Assembly (NCBI GenBank): GCA_023630585.1
Contig: CM042548.1
Span: forward strand, 16,490,527-16,554,526
Direction of reading: 5' to 3'
Length of the DNA stretch: 64,000 bases
From: Cranoglanis bouderius
Taxonomy: Eukaryota > Chordata > Actinopteri > Siluriformes > Cranoglanididae
Shown here: one piece after another, positions 11,389 to 22,339 of the stretch
How the letters are laid out: each line of letters begins with the position of its first letter
How positions within the stretch are numbered: the first letter of the stretch is position 1
The notes under the pieces: generated by a model
Told to the model about the DNA's origin: nothing
Seen by the model: the letters and a program-made list of their open reading frames with translations, nothing else
The model's database searches: none
Position numbers and translations under genes: made by a program

Positions 11389-11389
11389 G

Positions 11390-14300
11390 TCCTTTTGCTG
11401 TTACAAATTGTGAAAGAATTTCTTGGTCTTAGATTGCATATGTCATACATTTTGGACCAAAATCTCGGAATGTGATCACTGATAAAAAGCAGAATGTTAT
11501 CACGTTGTTGCATCGCAGGCGAATAGTAATCATATAATATGACTCAAAGCATGGATATCGCACAGTCTGCCAGATTTTATTGGCATCACATACAGTGTTG
11601 CACAATATGACACACAATAAACCTATAAAACCATTGTTACTGCACAGTGTAAAGCAGACTTTAGAGACATTTTAGCCATTACAGAGGAATTAAGATCAGA
11701 GCTAAAGCAAAACCATTCAGATAGTATATATAGCTGAATTAGGGCAGCACAAAAATTAAATGTGTCCAATACGAGTTCCACATTTCAGAGGTAATGTATT
11801 TTCATATAAGAAAATACAATTCAGTTGGTTGCTACTTTAGTTTTGCTTACACAGTGAAGTCTACAGAATTTTAGGGAATTGTCTCATACATAAGTGGAAC
11901 TTATCATCTGGAAAATATGGTAAATCAATACGAATGAGGACCAGCGTTATCTGCTTAGACTGCTCTGGTTTATTTTTGTAAAATGAAGCGGATATTAATT
12001 TATTTTGATAGTCTGAGCACTTTCCATATTTATTAATTTGACTGCAGAGAACATATTTTATTATGTGATAACCTTTGTGACTGTTTTGTTTTCTCAATGC
12101 CTTATTTATCAGGTTTCACATTTGTTGATGGTGGTTTTAAAATTGTCATTACACATTTTCATCCAACTGACTAAATCATAAATGACTCCAACAGAGAAAA
12201 TAAGTGTTGAATAGAAAATATCTGTGTATTATTTATTCCACTATTATATAGTGTAGGTGTGGTGTTTGTCAAGTATGCAGTGTTTACAGATCTGGGAATT
12301 GTGTATGTGTTGTCCATTGCTGTAACTAGTGCAGTGTCTAAATTAGAATTATTATTTTATTTTGGTCATAATTTTCTTTGGATGTTACTTGCACAGTCAT
12401 GAATGGCTAATGACCTCGCTAAAACATCGGTGCACTGTTATTACTTTGTAATCAGCCACAATGTGTGCTTTCATCACCAGCACTAGTACTATACTCTCAT
12501 GTCAACATACATAGAAACACATCATCATACGTCGGAAATATCATGTTTTGAATTTTTTTTAAATTAGGAGTGTATGGAAAGTTAACAGTGTGATAACCAG
12601 AGAACATACTGTAAGATCACAGATTTACTGTCATACTACATACTAGGCACTTCTGATACCGTACTCATAAAAAGTACTCTGATACCAACATCTGATAGCA
12701 GGTGATGCTATGTTACTTAAGCCTAGTGCATGTGGTTGCGCTAAACAACAAGCAATAGTTCACGATTAATGATCAAAACAAAGCAGACTGCAAACTGTGC
12801 TCTGTGAAAATTTCAAGAGGAGAAACTACAGAATCTTCCTACTACACATGTAACCTGAAAAAATCTTAAACATGAAAATAAGCACAAGGATTTCATTGCT
12901 AGTGGCACACAGCAACACCTAACACTGCAGCAAATGGTAGCTAAGACAAGAAAAAATGTCTACATAAAAAAAAACATACATAATTTACAGCTGCAGAGCT
13001 TTTTCTGAAGTGAACAAAACCCGCTGTTCTTCATTGCAACCCAACTCAATCTAAAGTTACTAATGTAGCTAGATAATTTGCTTAAGGTCAGCTAGCTACG
13101 ATTTTACTTCATTTAAAATCAGCTAGCTAACGTCATAAAGTGCAAGTGTAGCAACTTAAGTGCATGAATATGCACATGTACGCTTTTCATGGTGAATATG
13201 TAAAGAAACAAAAACAGAGCTAAATAACATGTCCTGTGATTCCCCTGATTGATTTACACTAAGTCAGGACAACATTAAATACCATCTAAATGTGACATTT
13301 TTGTTTTGCCGTTAATTGTAATTTGTGTACGTGTGTTTCAGATGGCTGTTCATATTTCCCGCGGTCTGTGCTCCTTAGTCATGCATAAATTAATGTCCAC
13401 ATAAATTAACACTACGTCTAAATATCAACATAAAGGTTGGGGGTTGAGGAACTACCATGATACAAACAAACAACCAACCACGTACAACCTACCGTTTTCT
13501 TTATTTCTTTCCATTTTGGCGTGTGTGAACATTCAGTATTATGGTGATGCAGAAAAATATAGATTGCCTCTTCCATCAGAACAAAATGCATTTATTTCAT
13601 GAGCATCAAGATCAATGTACACTGCGTGCAAATTTGTACATTTTAATGTTGAACGTCAGAGAAATTGGTTTATTGACCTTACTCTAAGGCATGACTAATA
13701 GTTATAGATTTCAATTATATCATTCTATATTTTCTCAAATAAAAATTAAGCACTATATTATTACTTAGCCTACTACTGCGGCGCCAAAATTTAGCAAATG
13801 CTAAATTCAGCAAAAGTTGCCAAATTGTATGCACTGGAATAGCATAACATTTTTTGTAGCATTTTAGATCTTTTTTTATTTTTTTCACGTTATGCGATCG
13901 CAGCACGCCATTGTCACACTCCTGATTTAAATGCTGTGGTATTTTATTGTCTAGCATAGTGAAAAATATGAAATCAAGAGCACAAGTCCATTATGCAAAT
14001 GTATGCGTGTTAGAGTGTGTACTACTCACACACATTCATAAGAGTTTATGATATGAGGCCCGGTTTTTTGGGGGACATTAATGAGAAAGTCTGTGGACTT
14101 CTATTGTAGATATTGTTCTTATGAAGAGAGAAATGTAGTTCTCTACTGCTCTATTCATAAACACTAGCTTAGCAAATGTGTTCAGTGCCAAAGCTTTTCC
14201 TTTGATTGTTTTTCTCTGATCTACTTTTACTGTGAAAGGCTATTTTTGCATAAGGGTAATCTAACAAGTACTGTATGATACATTTACAAAGGAATATCAT

Positions 14301-14703
14301 ATGAATGCATGCACATTACGATTAATTTCAGCTCACTGCTAATGGGGGATTCCATGATTGTGGTGGCATTTAGCCCTTTTCAACATTGGAACTAACAAAA
14401 CATGCATTTAATCATTCAAAAAAATATGTTAACCCATCTCGGGCAACTATCCTGTTTTTAAAAAGGTTTCTGGCTGCATTTTTTCTTGCTTTTAATCATA
14501 GAATTGGCAAAATGACCAGATGTGGTTAACTAGTATCCATGAATGATTTGAACTTTTGAACTTTTTTTTTTTCAATTAATAATTTAATTTCAGTCTATAA
14601 TCTGGGTAACAGGATTGTATTTTTCAAAGCAACCACATCAGTAAATTTCACAGTATCATTAAAAAATTAAGAGAGGAGAATGAGATTTACTTTTCTTCTT
14701 CTC
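11390..14703. other. intergenic, no gene or clear element seen
   Basis: AT-rich DNA without convincing coding frames, tandem arrays or paired terminal repeats. A CTGATACCGTACTC...TACTCTGATACCAACATCTGATA phrase at 12650-12700 recalls the decayed repeat at 45290-45590. Confidence 0.5.
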
Positions 14704-14708
14704 ATGAT

Positions 14709-15453
14709 TGTTACGGATCTGGAAGGAGGGAAGCAGGATACACTCGCAGGGGAAAGTTATCAGTTTATTAGGAACATTCAAAATAAAAAGAACATTCAAA
14801 AGAAATGGGACAGTCTAACAAAAATCCAAAAATAAACAAGACAATAATCCCAACACTCACAGGGCAAAAATCCAGGAACAATAATCGAAGGTTGAGGAAA
14901 AGCGAGGAAAACAAAGACATGGAGGAATATTCCAAGAAGTCACGAGGCATGAATCCAAGAACCAGGGAACACCTGGTAAACAAAAAACATCGAAAGAACT
15001 ACGATTCTTTATCATTGCTTCATCACTACTTTTAGTTACATTTAGATATCTTTTGTTACATATAGTTATCATGAATCACTTTCGGTTACATTTCGTTATC
15101 ATTCTTAATACTCCGCCACGAAGCGGACACAAAACGGGGATTAAATAAAATGGGTGATCAGAAGGAAACAAGAAGAAACACACGACACCTGGAAACAATA
15201 ATCAAATAATAACAGGAGAATCAATGACAGAACATGGGAGGAAACATGACGTGAAACAAAACCAACGGACCAATAAGGAAGCGGGGGCAGAGACATGACG
15301 TAAACCAAAAACAAAAGAGCACTCGGCAATGTAAACAAAACCAGAGTTCATGAATCAGTCCGGAGAGTTTTTATGAATAGCGCTGGAATGCGCTCAGTGG
15401 AATGCGGAAGTGCACTACTCCGCAAGCGGCGCAGCGAGAGGGAGATGCTAACA
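14709..15453 (-). repeat. 3' LTR of the retrotransposon
   Basis: 745 bp, colinear with the 800-bp right LTR apart from scattered substitutions and two absent blocks of 46 bp (bounded by ACAAT) and 9 bp, which together account for the whole length difference. On the - strand it carries a TATA-like TTATTTAA, then GGCGGAGTATT at 15117-15107, and AATAAA at 14769-14764. Confidence 0.9.
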
Positions 15454-15531
15454 GAGCCCCCCCCCCAAAGGCGCGTCTCCCGAAGCAAAAAAGTTTTGAC
15501 TGTTCTCGCGGACCTGGGCCCCTGGGCAGGA

Positions 15532-17100
15532 TTAGAACATCTGCCCCCAGGACCCGAGGCTGGCGATGTGCAGTGTCCCGAGGCCAGAGCAGAGCATGTC
15601 GAGTTCTCCCTGAGAACTTGGTCGAGAACTTGGTCGAGAACTTGGTGCGGTGCTTGAGCTGGCGCTTGGCCTGGAGCTCAGAGCTGCGCATGACCTGACG
15701 CTTGGCCTGGACCTCGGAGCTGCGCGTGACCGGGCGCTTGGCCTGGACCTCCGAGCTGTGCGTGACCTGGCGCTTGGCCTTGAACCCGGACTGGAACCAG
15801 GACGGGACTCAGATTTGGCACCTGGATTAGAGACAGACTCAGAGACAGACTGGGGAATGGGACAGAGGACAGGACAGAAAACTGGACAGAGGATAGGACA
15901 GAGAACTGGATAAGGAACTGGACAGAGGACTGGACAGAGAACTGGACTGGAAACTGAACTTGAATTTGAATAGTCAACAAAATTAAAACTTTGACCCGGA
16001 ACAGACTTGAAAACCTGACTCAAAGCAAAAATGGGAGCGGAGCTGGAAATCAAACCGGAAGCCGAGCTAGACATCAGAGGGGAACCAGAGCTGGAAATTC
16101 GAGTGGAACCAGAGCTAGAAATCGAAGTGGAAACAGAGCTGGAAATTAAAGTGGAGACAGGGTTGGAAACAGAGCTGGAAATTAAAGTGGAGACAGAGCT
16201 GGAAATTAAAGTGGAGACAGGGCTGGAGACAGGGCTGGAGACAAAAACTGGACTGGAAACTGAGCTAGGAAGGTAACAGGAGACAGAGGAGGAGACAGAG
16301 GAGGAGACAGGATCATGTGCAGAACTGGAAACTAGGCTAGGGACAGCACCGTCAACAAAGTCTAAAACGGAGCTGGGAACGGAGCTGGGAATGGAGCTGG
16401 GAACGGAGCTGGCAATTAAATCAGCAACTGAACTGAGAATTAAAGCAAAAACAGGGCTAAAAATTAAATCAAAAACAGAGCTGAAAACTAAATCAAGAAC
16501 GGAGTTGGAAACAGGGTTGGAAACAAGACTAGGAACAGGGTTGGAAACAGGGTTGGGACCGGGAACGGGACTGGGAGCAGGATTGGAAATGGGACTGGGA
16601 ACGGGACCGGGAGCAGGATTGGAAACGGGACCGGGAACGGGAACAGGACCGGGAACAGGCCTTGGAAAAGTACCGGAAACTGGACTGGGAACTGGATTTG
16701 GAATTGGCCTTGGAATAGGGCAGAAACCTGGACATGGAGTTGGACATGGACTAGGAATAGGGCAGGAACCTGGACATGGACTTGGACATGGACTGGGACT
16801 AGGGCAGGAACCTGGACATGGACTAGGACTTAATTTTGCGCTAAAACATGAGCTAGAACTTGGAAAGGAGGTCATCCCGTGGACCTCAGACATGGACTTG
16901 GCTTGAGCAGAGGTCATCCCGTGGACCTCTGACATGGACTGGGCTTGAGAAGAGGCCATCCTGTGGACCTCTGACATGGACTGGGCTTGAGAAGAGGCCA
17001 TCCCGTGGACCTCTGACATGAACTGGGCTTGGGAAGAGGTCATGGGACCTCTGACATGGACTTGACTTGGGAAGAGGTCATCCCATGGACCTCTGACATG
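15532..17100 (-). pseudogene. retrotransposon repeat domain 2 (42-bp units, then Pro/Val/Ser-rich)
   Basis: An uninterrupted frame in phase with the gag start. It opens with about six 42-bp units (14 residues, SMSEVHGMASSQAQ type) at 16870-17100. It then becomes a very long Pro/Ser/Val/Cys-rich tract (blocks such as PGPVPSPISNPAPSPVPG and SSSVSTLISSSVS) built from 12- to 24-bp tandem units, and ends in a less repetitive tail with a stop at 15532. The opposite strand is also open because of the repeat composition, but only the - strand frame joins gag and the LTR polarity. This replaces the pol region of an autonomous element. Confidence 0.55.
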
Positions 17101-17860
17101 AGCAGGACAGGAGAGGTTTTCTCGTGAACTCCTGTCCGGATCGTGGCCTGGGCGGAGGTCTCCTCGTGGGCCTCCGATATGAGCAGGACAGGTGAGGAGG
17201 TTTCCTCGTGAATTTCTGGCCGGATTGTGGCCTGGGCGGAGGTCTCCTCGTGGGCCTCCGATATGAGCTGGACAAGAGAGGAGGTTTTCTCTTGAACCTC
17301 TGGCCGGAACGTGGCTTGGGCGGAGGTCTCCTCGTGGACCGCCGGTGTGAACAGGACTGGAGCGGAGCACCCCACTTGGGTCTCCGACAGGAACAGGACA
17401 GGAACGGAGGTCTGCTCATGGACCTCAGGCAGAAACAGGACAGGAGTGGAGGTCTCCTCGTGAACCTCCAAGAGCAGCTCAGCTGAAGGGACATCCTGCT
17501 GGGTCTCTGGCTGGAGCTCGGGGCTGGAGGTTGCCACGTTTACCTCCAGGAGCAGCTCTGTTGAGGAGACCTCCTGCTGGGCCTCCTGCTTGAGCTCGGG
17601 GCTGGAGGTTGCCACGTTAACCTCCAGGTGCAGCTCTGTTGAGGAGACCTCCTGCTGGGCCTCCTGCTGGAGCTCAGGGCTGGAGGTTGCCACGTCAACC
17701 TCCAGGAGCAGCTCTGTTGAGGAGACCTCCTGCTGGGCCTCCTGCTGGAGCTCAGGGCTGGAGGTTGCCACGTCAACCTCCAGCTGGCACTCCTGGGTCC
17801 TGTGATGAGAGGTGCAGGCCACCATGTTAGCCCGCTCCCTCTCATAAAAGTCCAGGAATG
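17040..17860 (-). pseudogene. retrotransposon repeat domain 1 (26-residue and acidic repeats)
   Basis: Continuation of the gag frame after the shift. It begins FLDFYERERANM and then holds about four near-identical tandem units of 78 bp (26 residues; core VATSSPELQQEAQQEVSS) at 17520-17800. These are followed by diverged repeats with HEETSAQAT and SPVLLISEAHEE cores to about 17100. Unit length is a multiple of three, so the frame survives expansion. It ends at 17040, where a 4-bp deletion in a 42-bp unit moves the frame back. The product is acidic and low complexity; no enzymatic motif is present. Confidence 0.55.
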
Positions 17861-18258
17861 ACTGGCAGGGTCGGTCGCCCAGACGGTCCTTCCCCAAAAA
17901 AGGTCCTGAGGTTGGGTTGGAAGTTTGGGCTCCCGAACACCTGGACCAGTAGATCCACAAAGCCCGAAACTGTCTTGAGCTTCGTGGATCCACTGGTGAG
18001 GTGAAGCTCCGCCCATTGGCGAGCGGAGCTGACCAAACGAGAGAGGAGGAACCCCACCCACTGTTCCTCGTCGGGCTTGGGGTTCTCCAAACTCAGGAAA
18101 TATATTTGGGCCTGCAAAAAAAAACATTGCGGCCAAGTGGCAAAGCTGTCGTAGGCGTCAGGGGGATAGCCAAAGGTCCATTGAGGAAAACAAATTGAAT
18201 TGTAAACAGGCATTTTAAATGTGGCTTGGCGCGCCCTACCTTTCCCTGCTGCATCCAT
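17842..18258 (-). pseudogene. gag N-terminal region of the retrotransposon
   Basis: Starts at an ATG (18258-18256) seven bases after the primer-binding site. The frame stays open for 138 codons. Phrases such as CFFLQAQIYF, DEEQWVGFLLSRLVSSARQW and a VFGSP block resemble the retrotransposon-gag domain of sushi-type Ty3/gypsy elements. The frame runs into a stop at 17842. Coding sense continues in another frame (FLDFYERERANM at about 17855), so a one-base shift has occurred in a CCCCAAAAAA homopolymer at about 17892-17902. No zinc knuckle is visible. Confidence 0.65.
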
Positions 18259-18263
18259 TTTTT

Positions 18264-18274
18264 GACGGAGTATT
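18264..18274 (-). other. self-complementary primer-binding site
   Basis: On the - strand, one base inside the 5' LTR, stands AATACTCCGTC. It pairs along all 11 nt (ten Watson-Crick pairs and one G-U) with GGCGGAGTATT of the LTR, which lies about 31 nt after a TATA-like box. It does not look like the complement of a common tRNA 3' end ending in TGG. The arrangement matches the self-primed reverse transcription known from the Tf1/sushi group. Confidence 0.65.
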
Positions 18275-18275
18275 C

Positions 18276-19075
18276 TGTTACGGATCTGGAAGGAGGGAAG
18301 CAGGATGCACTCGCAGGGGAAAGTTATCAGTTTATTAGGAGCATTCAAAATAAAAAGAACATTCAAAAGAAATGGGACAGTCTAACAAAAATCCAAAAAT
18401 AAACAAGACAATATTCCCAAAAAACGATAGGGCAGTAATTCCAAACAGGCTAAACAATAATCCCAACACTCAAAGGGCAAAAATCCAGGAAGTCACGAGA
18501 CAATAATCCAAGGTCGAGGAAAAGCGAGGAAAACAAAGACATGGAGGAATATTCCAAGATGTCACGAGGCATGAATCCAAGAACCAGGGAACACCTGGTA
18601 AACAAAAAACATCAAAAGAACTATGATTCTTTATCATTGCTTCATCGTTACTTTTAGTTACATTTAGTTATCTTTTGTTACATATAGTTATCATGAATCA
18701 CTTTCGGTTACATTTCATTATCATTCTTAATACTCCGCCACGAAGCGGACACAAAACGGGGATTAAATAAAATGGGTGATCAAAAGGAAACAAGAAGAAA
18801 CACACGACACCTGGAAACAATAATCAAATAATAACAGGAGAACCAATGACAGAACATGGGAGTAAACATGACGTGAAACAAAACCAACGGACCAATAAGG
18901 AAGCGGGGGCAGAGACATGACGTAAACCAAAAACAAAAGAGCACACGGCAACATAAACAAAACCAGAGTTCATGAATCAGTCCGGAGAGTTTTTATGAAT
19001 AGCGCTGGAATGCGCTCAGTGGAATGCGGAAGTGCGCTACTATGCTAGCGGTGCAGCGAGAGGGAGATGCTAACA
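18276..19075 (-). repeat. 5' LTR of the retrotransposon, with promoter
   Basis: 800 bp. On the - strand the order is: TGTTAGCATC start; TATA-like TTATTTAA; about 31 nt later GGCGGAGTATT (18739-18729), the likely RNA 5' end; AATAAA at 18336-18331; then the terminus GATCCGTAACA. The TATA-to-GGCGG spacing fits a Pol II start and defines a long R region. Confidence 0.85.
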
Positions 19076-19269
19076 ATGATCTTCAGGAAACTCGGACGAT
19101 GACTTCCTGTTGAACATGTGACTTATCGGAATGTTCCAAACGATTTCATAGGGGTGAATGTGTTACAGGTAACGGTTAGATGAAACTGAAATGTAATATT
19201 TTTCATAACCTATAATAGATTATTGATGGAAAAGGATGCTTTTTAAAGTATTTTAATTGTAGTTATTGT

Positions 19270-19637
19270 GGGCTGGTATGGGCAAAAATGCAGTTTTCTT
19301 GGGCTAGGATGGGCAACAATACAGTTTTGTTGGGTTGGGATGGGCAAAAATATAGTTTTTTTGGGCTGGGATAAGAAAAAACTCTTTTCTTGGGCTGGTA
19401 TGGGCAAAAATGCAGTTTTCTTGGGCTAGGATGGGCAACAATACAGTTTTGTTGGACTGGGATGGGTAAAAATTCAGTTTTATTGGGCTGGGATAGGCAA
19501 AAATACACGTTTGTTGGGCTGGAATTGGCATAAATACCATTTTGTTAGACGGGGATAGGCAAAAATACAGTTTTGTTGGGCTGAGATGGGCAAAATACAG
19601 TTTTATTGGCCTGGGATAGACAAAATGCTGTTTTGTA
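19270..19637. repeat. 31-bp minisatellite
   Basis: About 12 tandem copies of a 31-bp unit of the form GGGCTGGGATGGGCAAAAAT plus ACAGTTTTGTT. Units 1-2 and 5-6 are almost identical, suggesting duplication of a four-unit block. The array is open in several frames on the - strand, but this reflects its composition and is not a gene. There are no unique spacers, so it is not a CRISPR-like array. Confidence 0.9.
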
Positions 19638-20002
19638 AATTATTTATCTGAAACATGCACATTGGTTGCTGTATAGGACTCTTTACCTGTGTCTAAATGT
19701 AATATCAGTGGGACACAAATAGCAGCCCAATCATGGAATCACCCACACACACACACACATTAATCACAAGAGCCGGATTTCAGCACAGGCCAACACTGAT
19801 GTACAGAGTTAGGACCCACATTTTTTGGATGCTCATTTTGTTACATAAATGCATTATGGTGTTCTGTTATTGCTGTTTCTTTACTTTCCTCAAACTGATG
19901 CTATTTTAACAGTACAGTTGCTTATGGTGTCTGTGTTGTGTCTGTATTTTGTGATCTAATATTGATTCAATGCAAGACCTTTTTTGGTAAAAGGTGTTAC
20001 TT

Positions 20003-20003
<1 letters not shown>

Positions 20004-20063
<60 letters not shown>
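20004..20063. repeat. (CA)n microsatellite
   Basis: About 30 perfect CA units. 19640-20000 is otherwise featureless apart from a short CA run near 19745. Confidence 0.95.
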
Positions 20064-20065
<2 letters not shown>

Positions 20066-20601
20066 TAGACACTGTACACAATACAAATGTACAAAGTTTT
20101 CTGATAAATCTGTAAAGTTTGCTCCCTGAGAATCAGCTGTGGTCACACCATGCACACCATGATGTGTGAAGACCTTGAAACTGCAGCTGCTGGATGCTCT
20201 GAACACAAGCAAATGATCTGAAATAGACAGGACGTGGGGAAGAAACCTGATTGTGAAAGCTGATAGGACATCCTCCTCGAGCAAAACAATAATCCCGAGT
20301 AAAATGTGAATGGTTTCAGGGCAGTCTTTATTTATTACTGCTCAGCTTTTCGTTATACCTGCGGCACTTGAACACTGACTCAAAAGAAGCCCCAGAGGTG
20401 ACGGGAGCTGGAAAAAAAAGAGAAACCCACAACAATTTTTATATCTGGTCTTGTGTTTAAATACCAACTCTTTGTGAAAAAGGATGTTATTGCTTCTTCA
20501 CTGGATCGTCCTGCTTTTCTTTCTCTCTGAACTCTATCTAGTTCTCTCTATGAGGTCTTGGTTCCCTTTAACAATCTGTCTTTGCATTCAGAGTGTGTTA
20601 G

Positions 20602-20605
<4 letters not shown>

Positions 20606-20679
<74 letters not shown>

Positions 20680-20688
20680 ATGTGTGTT
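20606..20688. repeat. (GT)n microsatellite
   Basis: Long, nearly perfect GT run. 20064-20600 and 20690-21590 contain no supported gene. Confidence 0.95.
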
Positions 20689-21599
20689 GTGTCCGACTGA
20701 GTGCCCATGCGACATCATATATCACATACAGAGTGTTTCTCTATGCATTATGCGTCTGACATGTACAACTGGACGGATTTTCTGAACTGATCATGGCAAG
20801 AAATTTTACCAAAACATTATTTGCCAAATGATTTAGATGTCTGATGTCTGTTAGTGTCCTGAAAATAAATTGTCTGATTTAAATCACATTTGTGTTACAT
20901 TGTATTTAGTGTAAATGAATGCCGATGGAATTTGGTATTAGATATGAGTAAAGTGCAAAAGTTCACACACTCTACAGTATGATTTCTATGTACCTCAATT
21001 TTTAATAATTTATTCACAAAAATATAGAATATAGTTATATAGTTAAGCATGCATAGAGAGGATTTAAAAACAAAATTGCATGTGTTCAGACATTAAGACA
21101 TAACAGATTTAAGTGCTATTCAGAAATGATGTGAGGTACACACATGGGGTGGAGTTTGCTTAAAACAGAGGCGTGTCTCAGTTACTTATGATTCTTGTTA
21201 ACGTAAGAGCATTTTTCTCTTTCAGTATTGGCTCTGGTAAGTCCAGGACCACTGTATGACAGATTTATATAACTACAATAAGTCATGCTGAAGTTTATGT
21301 TTTGGGCTGTAAGTACACTTTAAAAAACTATTGAATTCCATATGAGGCCAATATTGATTACATAAATATGACACTTCATCAATTAATAGTATTAAAATTG
21401 AAATAAAATAGCCTACTTCCAGTGTATAAATTATTATTTCTTGACCTCGATTTAGTATCTAGTCACTACATTAAGTTTTGTGCACAATTAACTGTCAGTG
21501 CATGATATATAAAATAAAAAAAAATAAAACACTAAATATAATTTTTGTATAAGCTGCTGAATGATTCATGTGGAAGCCATTTTTGTTAAATTAAACCAC

Positions 21600-22335
21600 A
21601 TATGCATAGATTAATGCGATAATTAGGTGGCCAAGCACTGACAGTGCTTAGGCACCATATTGCTATTTTACCTTTTCTTCTTCTTCTTTTTCTTCTTCTT
21701 CTGGCTAGGGTGTTTATGGCAGCCCATAGAACTGTCTGGTAAAAAGTTTGGCACACTGATTGGGGAGGGTCTAAGGAACATTCTGACCAAATTTGGGCCA
21801 AGTGCTGCCAATGCTTTAGCACCACCATTGGGTCAAACTTGGGCCTAATTTGGAAGTATGTTTATGATCGTAACTTTTGAACCGTGTGTCCAAAATTTAA
21901 AAGCCAGGCATCCCTGGATTCCCTGGGCCGAGATGCCTGATTAGATTTTCCACCATCTTGGATTTTGTTTCTTTGCTACTCCTCCTACAAATTTTGTCCA
22001 ATCATCACCAAATTTGGCAAACCTCATCTTCAAAGTAAGCCTCACAAAAGTTATGAAAAGAATTTTGAATAGTCCAAATGGTTTGTCCATAATGGGCTAA
22101 CGAATCTGACAGTGAATCTACCAAACAGAAAGTGAGGCTGTATCATGGTAGGCACCTTCAGGACCATGACCTGAGGCTAGGCAACAAATTTCATGACAGC
22201 GCCGCTTACTTGTCAAAAATTACAATGAAATGAAAATGCTTCCATCTAAGTTCCATTTTTGCTGCTCCTCCAGATTTTGTCCAGTCTTCAACAAATTTGG
22301 CTCACATCATCTTGAGACCTGTCTAAATAACTGTC
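21600..22335. repeat. dispersed repeat with TTTGGCACACTGATTGGG motif
   Basis: Contains stock phrases of a common fish interspersed repeat (AAAAGTTTGGCACACTGATT, GGAACATTCTGACCAAATTT, AGCACCACCATTGGGTCAAA, ATTTTGTCCAATCATCACCA), and a TTC/TTCTTC run at about 21671-21702. The ATTTTGTCCA(A/G)TC block appears twice (about 21990 and 22268), suggesting internal duplication. No coding function is seen. Confidence 0.5.
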
Positions 22336-22339
22336 CACT

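Larger units (their letters stand above)
14709..19075 (-). mobile_element. complete non-autonomous Ty3/gypsy (sushi-type) LTR retrotransposon
   Basis: Two long direct repeats, 14709-15453 and 18276-19075, both begin TGTTACGGATC and end GATGCTAACA on the + strand. The element is flanked by a perfect 5-bp duplication, ATGAT, at 14704-14708 and 19076-19080. Coding content and the position of the primer-binding site show it runs on the - strand, so the right LTR is 5'. The internal 2.8 kb hold a gag-like N-terminal region (about 18258-17842) and a long repeat-built coding region down to 15532. No protease, reverse transcriptase, RNase H or integrase motif is visible. A G-run (CTTTGGGGGGGGGGCTC, - strand) next to the 3' LTR is the polypurine tract. 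It would need enzymes supplied by an autonomous relative. Confidence 0.9.

Noticed and set aside
11063..11513. Several overlapping frames of 74-110 codons
   Set aside because: They lie in a SINE-like repeat with tRNA-type boxes; the translations have no domain logic.
15650..16906. Long + strand frames (up to 171 codons, Glu/Leu/Gly-rich) inside the LTR element
   Set aside because: They are the complement of the repeat coding region. LTR polarity, PBS, polypurine tract and the gag start all indicate the - strand.
19263..19540. Two - strand frames over the 31-bp array, and the idea of a CRISPR-like array
   Set aside because: The unit has no stops in several frames by composition. The repeats are contiguous with no unique spacers, in a vertebrate genome.
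19906..20785. Open frames of 60-95 codons across CA/GT microsatellites on both strands
   Set aside because: Products are runs of His-Thr or Cys-Val from dinucleotide repeats; likewise at 4633-4917, 54305-54541 and 55801-56185.
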